Below, one piece after another: positions 55,945-64,000 of a DNA stretch of 64,000 nucleotides. Below the pieces are notes generated by a model. The model was not told the origin of the DNA. It did not search any database and saw only the letters and a program-made list of their open reading frames with translations. Position numbers and translations under genes: made by a program. The stretch is from Piezodorus guildinii (Eukaryota > Arthropoda > Insecta > Hemiptera > Pentatomidae): the NCBI GenBank assembly GCA_023052935.1, contig CM041292.1, forward strand, positions 201,833,799 to 201,897,798. Reading direction: 5' to 3'. How positions within the stretch are numbered: the first letter of the stretch is position 1; the number at the start of each line of letters is the position of its first letter.

Positions 55945-56290
55945 TTTTTTACCAAGGTGTGTTTTGCCTGATACATGGCGCCGTACTTGACGTTGTTTTT
56001 AATAAGTCTTCGGTTGGCGCGACAGGCCTTGGAGGCCCTTGGCCGCGTGGTATGGATTATATTCCACACCGCGATACTCGATGACATTTTATAGGGTAGG
56101 GTCATCACTCACTACGCCTATTTTTGTGGGTTGGCTATCAATTAGCTGACGGGTACCACATACCCGGGGAGATAGTGAGTGAATCCCCATTTATTTGTAA
56201 GCTTGAAAAAAGTCCTCCTGGGACTGGGATTCGAACTCACAACTTCAGCGTGGCAGGCTAGCGCGCTAACCACTCAGCCACGGGCTTTAA
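55945..56290 (-). mobile_element. tRNA-derived SINE-like element (third family)
   Basis: The minus strand near 56288 reads AGCCCGTGGCTGAGTGGTTA then GCGCGC (A box), and GAGTTCGAATCCC near 56230 (B box), followed by a body with CACTCACTATCTCCCCGGGT. The 3' border is unclear, and no tail or target duplication was identified. Confidence 0.6.
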
Positions 56291-56738
56291 TAAGTCAGTA
56301 AAGACTAACTAGATACGGGCCCCCTTAGTTCTGGTACGGTGCATCCTGAACCATCAGATTACAAGACGAGCCAACCCTACAAATCACTGATTATTTTATT
56401 TATAATTTATAAGTTTTTTTTTTAGGGATTTATATTTTTTGTAAGATACTTATATAAAAACCCGACAACGTTATCCGATGGTATGGTAGCGATAGTGTGA
56501 CAATGACACAGCGGTACATCCAGGTGACTGCCGCGTGGCAGCTGTACCCGTGCCCTACAGCCTCACTGGAATTGTCCAGAAGGTACAGATGATGTTAACA
56601 GTTAGCTCCATGATATCTGCCACGCGATTAAGATATCTCGTCTGGAATCTAGTTTTTTAATACCGATAGTAACTTTGTTTATGTGCTCAGTTCCTAACTA
56701 GATTGGTCAAAGCTGGCAAACTACCATACTTTTAAAAA
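56291..56738. other. Unassigned GC-richer sequence
   Basis: Contains GACTGCCGCGTGGCAGCTGT with the local palindrome-like GCCGCGTGGC. No family or gene recognised. Confidence 0.35.
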
Positions 56739-57535
56739 TCTGGTGCGGGCAACACACGACTTTTACTTACCTCCGTTGTTAAAATCAATTAAAGAATTTT
56801 TAAATACAGTTAGAGATAAAAATGAGTGAAACTATTGAAGAATTAATTAAATTGATTTTCCATAGAAACATGTGTTTTATTTAAATATAAATTATTTTAT
56901 TATCAAAATAATCAGTTAGTTTTATAGGCTTTTCATCACTCTTTATTAACTTTTACAAGCTTGTGAATAAGATATTTTTTTTTTTAAATCTTTGGCTTTC
57001 CAACAGAATATAAAACATCTACATGACTCTTCTTATGTTCAAAAAATACAAAATTGCATTAAAAAAATATTTTTTCAGTTTTCTCCTTTAGTTGTTTATC
57101 AAATTTGCTCAACTTGCATATTTAGCTGTTAATTACCAATGCTAACAAGATAATATAGTTATTTTTTTAGCATCTATAAAGGAACTTATTTTTCTAAAAT
57201 TTTTCTTTTTCTAACGGTATATTATACGTCTATATTACTTTTCTTATTATCAAAAACACAACAACTGCATTAAAAAATAGTTTTGGCCTTTTATCCTTTC
57301 GTTGTTTATCTAATTCGCTCAAATTGAATATTTAGCTGTTATTTATCAATGTTAATTAGATGATGTGCCTAATTTTTCGAAATCTACAAAATTAAAGGAA
57401 CTTTAGAGGAAGAAAATATCGGTATTTAAGCCCTATTAGACTATTTCAATCAGAACGAAACCTACATTTCATTAAAACCCATCAAATATTACATCGACAT
57501 CTTCTTCTTCTTTATCTTCCTCCTATGTGCCTTTA

Positions 57536-57865
57536 CTAGCGTGGAGAGGCCTCGATCCAACGTTGCCAAGCTTCACGATTTCTGCAGAGTTGTTTAAGTT
57601 CCTGCAATCTTTTCCCTCCGATCTTCTGGATATATCCGTCATACAAAATCCAAGGCCTTCCGCGCGGCCTTTTTCCAGTGGGTCGAGCTTCCAACACTTT
57701 TCTGGGTTCGCGGTCCTCATTCATTCGACAAACATGGCCGAACCATTTTAGCTGCCGCTTCTCGAGGATGGTTTTCAGCGCAGGAATTTTCAGCTCCGCT
57801 CTAATTCCTTCATTTCTTACGCGGTCACTTCTCGTTTTTCCTGCGACCCTACGTAAATACCTCAT
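57536..57865 (-). pseudogene. LINE C-terminal domain (RTE-like)
   Basis: RYLRRVAGKTRSDRVRNEGI, QLKWFGHVCRM and TGKRPRGRPWILYDGY, the conserved basic C-terminus of this LINE group. Out of frame with the reverse transcriptase by a single shift near 57870. Confidence 0.85.
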
Positions 57866-57885
57866 TTCAGCTGCAGTGATTCGGC

Positions 57886-59373
57886 TTATTTTTTGTCCAG
57901 CATTACCCAGCTCTCGCTCCCGTAGGTAAGAGTGGGGAGGTATACAGATTTGTAAATGTGGAGCTTCGTCTCTAGCCCCACATCTCGATGGCCAACAATA
58001 CTATTGCATATACTGTAATAGATTTGATTTGCTTTAGCAATCCTGTTTGCAATTTCATAATCTATTTTTCCCTGCCTATTTATATTGCAGCCTAAGTAGA
58101 GAAAGTTTTCAACTACTTCGAGAGCCTCGCCGTTACAAATCACCTCCACAGTCTCCTCCTCAACTCGGGACAGGACCAGTATCTTGCTCTTGGAGACATT
58201 TATGGTCATTCCCTTTCGCTGAAGTTCTTCCTGCCATTCTATTAGAGCTTGCTGTAATTTGTCTTTCGTATCGCAAATAAGGACGATATCATCAGCGTAT
58301 AACAGTGACTGGCTCAGTATCGTCCTCATGTTCCACTTACCAAGCACTGTTCGGGCAGTTCGCCTTTTACAAATTTTATGGATCTCATCCATAAACACCG
58401 TAAACAGAAGCGGGCTCAGACTGTCTCCCTGCTTTACTCCTCTATCAATGGGAAAAGGTGCAGATTCTGTTCCATTAATTCGTACCACTCCTTTAGAATC
58501 AGTGTATACAGATTCTATGGCGGAAATAAGATCTATTGGTACATTTTTCGCTGCAAGGGCGTTCCATATTTCTTGACGTGGGACCGAGTCGAAAGCAGCC
58601 TTAAGGTCCAGAAATGCGAAATATGTGCTTCTATCTCTGTCACATGATTTTTCTAATATATTTCTTATGACAAAGATATTATCCTGGGTCTGCCTGCCAG
58701 GGCGAAAACCTGCTTGCTCCTCTTCCAGTTGTTCCTCCACAATTCGTCGTAGCCTATTCTCCAGAATGTGCGTGTACATTTTGTATGCCACGGACAGGAG
58801 GCTAATTGGTCTATAATTAGCACATTCCGTTTGACTCCCTTTTTTGTGAATAGGAATAATCACACTGTACTCCCAATCTTTCGGGATTCTTTTGGTATCC
58901 CATACCGTCTGAAATAGCCCTTGCAATGCTTTTATGAGCTCTTGTCCTCCATATTTCAGGAACTCGGGGGCGATGTTGTCTCTGCCTGCAGCCCTCCCTG
59001 TCTTTAACTGTTCAAGAGCCAGCTCTACTTCTTCTTCGTTAATGGGTTCATCACAGACTTCGTAGATCGTCTGTCCCCTTTGTTCTCTAACTGCTTCTTT
59101 ATTAGCGAAGAGCTCTAGGTAGTGTCTACGCCATCTCTCTAATATTTTAGATGTTTCTGTCAGCAATTCACCGTTATTATCTTTAAAATTTCTAACTGGC
59201 TTTGCTCTTTTGCCCTTCAAGAATTTCACAGTACGCCAAAACTTTTTGATATTTTCTCTATGATTTTCATCTAGGCTCTTCCCGAATTCTTCCCATGATA
59301 TTCTTTTTTGTGCTTTTACTACTGCTTTGGCCTCATTCCTCGCTCTTCTATATGGCGTTGATATGATTTCCAT
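57886..59373 (-). pseudogene. LINE reverse transcriptase (RTE-like)
   Basis: 495 codons with the complete finger-palm-thumb order: TGRAAGRDNIAPEFLKYGG, HKKGSQTECANYRPISLLS, QAGFRPGRQTQDNIF, FLDLKAAFDSV, GVKQGDSLSPLLFTVFMDE, LYADDIVLI (catalytic YADD) and FLYLGCNI. No internal stop. Ends at SESWVMLDKK, where a frameshift leads into the C-terminal frame. Confidence 0.9.
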
Positions 59374-60521
59374 GCTTGCTTCTTTCGGTTTATAACCGTC
59401 TTAACATCATTCCACCATTTACTGCGTTTGCCTTTATAGGTGAATTTTTGTATGCCACAGACCTCTTTGGCGGTTCTCAAGATGGAAATTTTGAGGGCAC
59501 TCCATTGTTTCTCTGCGTCTCCATCTAAATCCAGGACTCTGAGGCTTTCTTCCAATTTGGAAGAATATATTTTTCTCTTATCAGGATCATCTAAAGCACG
59601 AACTTTTATTGTTTCATAAACTTTAGCTTGAGACTTGCGGGTTCTTAAGATCTTAGTATCCGCGACTAACAGCAGATGATCTGTGCCTATTTCTGCCCCT
59701 CTTATTACTTTCACATCTCTGAAATATTGTCGGATTCCTCGTTCATAGATAAAATAGTCGATGACACTATTCCCTACTGCGCTCGAGAAAGTAATTTTGT
59801 GTACTCTTTTATGTGGGTAGAAGGAATTTCCTAGTAAGAGATCATTGTCGACGCAGAAATTAATCAATCTTTGGCCATTTTCATTTTTAACTATTTCACC
59901 TCCATGAGGTCCCATCGCACCGAATGAGGTTCTGTTGTCTCGTCCAATTCTTGCATTAAAATCTCCACAGAGAATTACCATCCTTCCTTTGTCTCTGCTT
60001 CTATCAATCGCTCGTTGCAGGTCTGAGTAGAACAATTCTTTATCCAATATCCCAGCATCTTCAGTGGGAGCGTATACTTGGATGATTGTTAACTTTCCAA
60101 TGGTTACTTGGAGGTCTGCAAGTATAATCCTGGAAGAGACTGGCTCCCATTCTTCAACTCTGTTATATGCTGCAGAAGACATGACTATCCCCACTCCCTC
60201 TTTAGCCCAAACGTCCTTTGGTACATCTGCATATATCAGGAAATATCCGTCCTCCAGCTCTACTTCTCCACTTCCTTTCCTCTTCACCTCAGCCATTCCC
60301 AATATGTCGATCTTATATTTCTTCATTTCACCCACTAGCTCGACCTCTTTTCCTGTCAGTGATTTTATATTCCAGGTTCCAAATCTTAGATCCTTATCCA
60401 TGCCACGTCGTTTCCGTTGAGACAGTCCATTTGTTCCGAGGCCATGTATGTTGCTTTGAATCAGTTTTACTCCTTTACGGGTGATTGGCCCAGTAAAGAA
60501 GGATCCGTTACCTCGGGCCAA
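59319..60521 (-). pseudogene. LINE endonuclease domain (RTE-like)
   Basis: 400 codons. Endonuclease motifs: FGTWNIKSLTG, GMAEVKRKG (catalytic Glu), IQVYAPTED, LCGDFNARIGRDN, GNSVIDYFI and GTDHLLLVAD (catalytic Asp-His). A charged linker follows. A frameshift in the overlap with the next frame (59319-59373) ends it. Confidence 0.88.
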
Positions 60522-61194
60522 CTGGGGTCATTTTATACCCGATGACCGATGGGTCTTCCCAGGGAAGGATGCCCTGAGGTGTATACTGTATATGTCCTTA
60601 TGTTAGTGTTAATGTAAGGTGTACTGTTCTGGGAGTATTAGTGCAGTATACTGAACTCGAGAAACCGGGGAGCGTTAATCCCCTATAGCTGTACACTTCA
60701 GCTACCCCTGCGGCAATTACATCGACATAACCAGTTTAATTAAAATCGTCAGGGCTGTTTTTAAGAAAATCTTCAAAAGGTGCGAAATGCATGGTATAAA
60801 GTGGCTCTTCTGTTAGGCCGATTTTGATGAAAAAGTTGCTGTACCATCACGGGCGTACAGTAGTGTTAAATATGAAATTTCAGTTTCGTACGACTTACCG
60901 TTTTTGCGCTAGACTTACCACACAGACCTTCTTTCGGGACTTGATTATTTGGATCCAGGAGACCCTAATACGTGTATTTCCATTAAGAACTGAAATTCGA
61001 AAATGTTCACGATCGTAATACTTTCCCTTAATATATATTTCATATATAATTTGAATAGAATTGAAAGTAAAAATGATGGAGAGTAACTGGTAAAAAGATC
61101 ATGAAAATCAAAACTGAGCGGAAGGTTTCAAATGGACAGATACTTTGAAAGTAAAAGTGCCTAGACCTTAAAACAATAAGAAATTAAACAATCG

Positions 61195-61197
<3 letters not shown>

Positions 61198-61240
<43 letters not shown>
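61198..61240. repeat. (AT)n microsatellite
   Basis: About 20 AT units. Confidence 0.92.
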
Positions 61241-61245
<5 letters not shown>

Positions 61246-61572
61246 GACTAGGGTTGGGACGTAGAGGGGCACCCTTGATATTAATAGTACCCGAATAAAT
61301 TATCGATTAATGGAGGTTTGGCAGATATAATGCTATGTGCGAAGAGTAATTAGTGAGGATAACATAAAGTATGTGTCGCGTGAGTGGCCCCTGCTCGCCG
61401 TGGACAATCTTATATCGACTCCTCGCATTGCTCCCAACATTATATTATTTAACATTCCTGATTTATTGAAATAATTATAGTCGTCCCAGTTAGGGCGACA
61501 TGGCGAGTTATATCCAACTTCCTGTTTGCTACTATGAAATATCCTATAATAATAAAAAAAAAAAAAAAAAAA
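61241..61572. other. Unassigned sequence
   Basis: Less AT-rich than its neighbours (GTGTCGCGTGAGTGGCCCCT). No gene recognised. An A run at 61557-61572 precedes the next element. Confidence 0.35.
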
Positions 61573-61620
61573 TCAGGCGAGCACAAAACATGACTCTCAC
61601 TTACCGTGGTAGTTAAAAAC
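61573..61620 (+). mobile_element. RA 5'-end remnant
   Basis: TCAGGCGAGCACAAAACATG then ACTCTCACTTACC is a diverged RA 5' terminus after an A run. The RE MITE follows immediately. Confidence 0.5.
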
Positions 61621-61624
61621 AATT

Positions 61625-62010
61625 GAGACATTGATTTCCAAAAGGTACTAAAGGACATTTTTTACAAAATTGTTTTTTTTTTACATATTTGTATTCTCAT
61701 CACTTAATTGTATCTAAATCTCCTATTTGATTTTATCTAATATACACCTAAGCCCTTTATAAACGCAATTTAGAAATATAATTATTTTCTAAAGGAAATA
61801 ATTACACATTTAATTTCGTTCCAAATTATACCAAAATATCTCATTTCATATCTTTAATATGATGTTATTAATATAATTAAAAAAAAAATTCTGGATTTTA
61901 ATTCGAAAAGAATCAAATTAGCTAATTTAATAATATAATAATTAGTGATTTTCTCGTCTCCTGTAAAATTTCCTAGAATGCATATAGTACCTTTTGGAAA
62001 TCAACGTCTC
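61625..62010. mobile_element. RE MITE copy 2
   Basis: 386 bp, ends GAGACATTGATTTCCAAAAG and inverse GAGACGTTGATTTCCAAAAG, flanked by AATT. Opposite orientation to copy 1 and homologous along its length. Confidence 0.88.
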
Positions 62011-62094
62011 AATTCTAGCATTTTAAAGAAAATTAAAGTTAAGAAAATATATACCTGATTGGGAAAAAGGACAGATCATGGATATGTCAATCTA

Positions 62095-62418
62095 TTGGAT
62101 TGTTTCACATGAAATGTCCGTTTTTATGGTTTCTGAAATACATAAAGGATTTTGCAGATCTCTGTAGTTTTCTTCCGAATGTTTACATATTTAAAGTAAA
62201 CAGTTACTAATCCTTTACCTTTGTACTATAAACATTAGCTTCCCAATCAATTACCCACTTTTTAGTGTACCTCTAATTATGAACATGGAAACACGCGATT
62301 TTCGAGTAATATTTTTGTACGAGTTTAAACTCGGCCATTCAGCAGCTGAGCGGCAGCAAGACCCCATGTTTCAAAACATACCATGGACAAATTGAAAGAA
62401 CTGGGCTACGAAGTTCTT
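62095..62418 (+). mobile_element. Mariner fragment, same family as 10810-11651
   Basis: TTGGATTGTTTCACATGAAA terminus after TA, then the 5' UTR and start of the transposase (GHSAAE). A deletion jumps to the HVSKHTMDKLKELGYEVL region, truncated at about 62418. The 3' end is lost. Confidence 0.8.
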
Positions 62419-62429
62419 TTAATTTTCTT

Positions 62430-62468
62430 ATATTTGAAGCTAAGTTTCTTAAACTTAGCTTCAAATAT
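62430..62468. repeat. Perfect palindrome, 18-bp arms
   Basis: ATATTTGAAGCTAAGTTT, a 3-bp centre CTT, then the exact inverse. It lies just beyond the mariner breakpoint. Confidence 0.9.
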
Positions 62469-63149
62469 TCGTAGTCTTCATGTTTTATATTAATGACAAA
62501 AAGTATATCACCGACCTTAACCTTAAAAGAAATTTTAGACAGAAATATACGAATAAAATGTAGCCAATAAAACTAATTTCGTTATGTTTTGAACAACAAT
62601 AAAACATGTTCATGTAAATTATGTTTAAGGCAAATTAATTCAGCGAAATTTTGCCGATGTGAAACGCATATTTGTACTGTATGTGTTTATAACATTATTT
62701 TTTTAAATTCTCGTAGACATATAATATTTTAATTTACAAAAGAACAGTTAGATAATCACAAATTAATTTAAAATTTGAATTTATCTTTAAGAACCAAAAC
62801 ATATAATTATTAGTTTATCTACAGTTAATCAAATGTGGAGAACAGAAAAATCAGTGTTTAAACTTTGAAAGCCATTTTATGTGTCAAATATAATTTGACA
62901 AATTCTTGTGAAGAATTTTTACAATATTTTAAAAAATGACAACAATTTAATGGAACAAATTCGATCAAATAAAAAATATGTCAAGAAATAAAATATTATA
63001 CATATTTGAAATTTATAAATTGTACTTATGTTAAAAATAAAAAATATATAAAGATATTATTTGTATTTCGTATGAAAAATTTTTGTTGATACCCCCCCTC
63101 CCCCTCTTCAGAGTTGTCCCCATCTAAAAATCTGGTCACCTTATTCTAA
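62469..63149. other. AT-rich intergenic sequence
   Basis: No gene or repeat recognised. A C-rich run CCCCCCCTCCCCCTC near 63092-63108. Confidence 0.4.
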
Positions 63150-63566
63150 CACGGAGTGATGAAAAGTCGAAAAAAACTTACTGAATTTCGTAGATAATAT
63201 TATAACATATTATTTAATAACATCTTTCTATAAAAATCAAATTAAATAATTCTTTAACAATTTATTTTCGTTTCGGAGACAATCGCTTACCTAAAATAAT
63301 TATTGATTGGGAGGCAGATGGCAGAAGGAGAGGAAGACCCCTAGTTAGATGGAAGGATAGAGTGGTGGAGAGTATGGCTGGTCGGAGGAGGACGCGATGG
63401 ACCGGCAGACATGGAAAGACCTGCTGGCAGGAGTTTGGTTGAGGAAATGTTCAAATTGAAGAAATTCCTGACGAAAAAAAAAAAAAAGTCGTTTCTAAAT
63501 TTGTTTAAAAATTCTTAAATTGATATTAATAACAGAGGTTAGTGAAAGTCGTGTGTTGCGCGCACC
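63150..63566 (-). mobile_element. RA element, 5' quarter, split by a LINE tail
   Basis: 63150-63274 and 63496-63566 form the 5' part of an RA element in reverse orientation, closest to the copy at 9881-10732 (shared TTATTTTCGTTTCTAAATTT). Confidence 0.75.
63275..63495 (+). mobile_element. LINE C-terminal fragment with poly-A
   Basis: A plus-strand frame encodes RRRGRPLVRWKDRV, the basic C-terminal block of RTE-like or related LINE proteins, then a 3' UTR and about 13 A. Flanked by CGTTT. The uninterrupted RA sequence at 10645-10665 is the empty site. Confidence 0.72.
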
Positions 63567-64000
63567 AGATTTTTTTTCTTTCTGAGAGCAGCTTACAACC
63601 TTCTAATCACACTGTTCCGAAAAAATAGTGGTGCTATTGTGTGAATGTCCAATTACAGAAGAATCAGCGTCTGAAGATTGCTCCCTTCATCAAAAAAAAA
63701 AATTATTAATAGCATTCAAGGAATCATTTTATTCGCAAATTCTTCAGTCACAAGATTTTCCTCAAACAAGAAACAAAATGTTTCTAAAATAAATTATTCA
63801 ATATAGATGTCCATTAAAAGAATAGTGACCTTCATAGTTAGAAATAATTACTATTAGCTATAGAAGTTATTAATCTACCGTCAGATGAATGGTACCAGAA
63901 GATAACTGCCATCATTAAATTATTCACGATGTGAATTTACTTCGCGCTTACTATGACACAGCCTGTAATAGATAACACTGTAAGCTCCTTTGTGAATGGC
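63567..64000. other. Unassigned sequence to the window end
   Basis: AT-rich, no gene or known repeat recognised. Confidence 0.4.

Larger units (their letters stand above)
57501..60715 (-). mobile_element. Near full-length RTE-like LINE with GAA-repeat tail
   Basis: 3.2 kb, the size of a complete RTE-type element, with a 13-bp target duplication and a GAA-repeat 3' tail. 5' UTR at 60522-60715 begins GCCGCAGGGGTAGCTG on the minus strand. Related truncated copies at 8042-8290 and 8891-9868. Only two frameshifts separate the coding frames. Confidence 0.9.
56739..61067 (+). mobile_element. RA element split by an RTE-like LINE
   Basis: The 5' part 56739-57500 starts TCTGGTGCGGGCAACAC. The 3' part 60729-61067 ends GAATTGAAAGTAAA (degraded terminus). 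A segment of about 190 bp is duplicated in tandem (56995-57180 and 57190-57385). The LINE insertion duplicated ATTACATCGACAT (57488-57500, 60716-60728). Confidence 0.85.

Noticed and set aside
56220..56290. Possible tRNA gene on the minus strand
   Set aside because: tRNA-like boxes continue into a non-tRNA body without a terminator at the acceptor end; treated as SINE-like.

Overview
The window is a piece of an AT-rich animal nuclear genome, most probably an arthropod and perhaps an insect. Evidence: spliceosomal exons with GT-AG borders, Jockey- and RTE-like retrotransposons, several mariner (D,D34D) relatives, a Helitron remnant with the insect-type ends and tRNA-derived SINEs. There are no bacterial features. 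Species cannot be named from the sequence alone.

Host gene (968-17058, minus strand). Seven small exons, all with good splice sites and mutually consistent phases, encode the first ~174 residues of one protein, starting at an ATG at 17058 and running out of the left edge. The N-terminus has a short amphipathic stretch, two basic clusters like a bipartite nuclear signal and, further on, an IDLT motif followed by acidic residues that looks like a SUMO-interacting motif. This recalls the N-terminal layout of SENP/Ulp1 SUMO proteases, but no catalytic domain is in the window, so the identity stays open. Its introns hold a LINE, an RTE nested in a palindromic mariner, three copies of repeat family RA and further fragments.

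Right of 17.3 kb no intact host gene is visible; the rest is layered transposon debris. Family names used here: RA (about 900 bp, ends TCTGGTGCGGGCAACACACG and GTAAGTGAAAGTAAA, about 17 loci, roughly a sixth of the window); RB (AT-rich repeat with a conserved CCGTCCGCGGCATTTC core); RC (fold-back repeat with hammerhead-like motifs); RD (CAGTGGGC-ended, about 770 bp); RE (383-386 bp MITE with GAGACG ends flanked by AATT); RF (the repeat flanking the Jockey and the Helitron).

Main blocks: 18.4-24.6 kb RB/RC repeats, tRNA-derived SINEs and a 56-bp-arm hairpin; 25-38 kb RA and RD copies nested in each other; 38.9-43.6 kb an almost intact Jockey-like LINE with 13-bp target duplications; 44.5-46.1 kb a truncated LINE with a TATC-repeat tail; 47.3-50.2 kb a three-level nest (Jockey-like LINE in mariner in Helitron); 51.2-54.5 kb a 1654-bp tandem duplication carrying an internally deleted mariner; 56.7-61.1 kb an RA copy interrupted by a near full-length RTE-like LINE; 61.6-63.6 kb an RE MITE, a broken mariner and RA remnants.

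Paralogous empty sites inside the window date and delimit many of these insertions. All transposon genes seen are damaged by stops, frameshifts or deletions, so none looks autonomous; the Jockey at 38.9 kb is closest.
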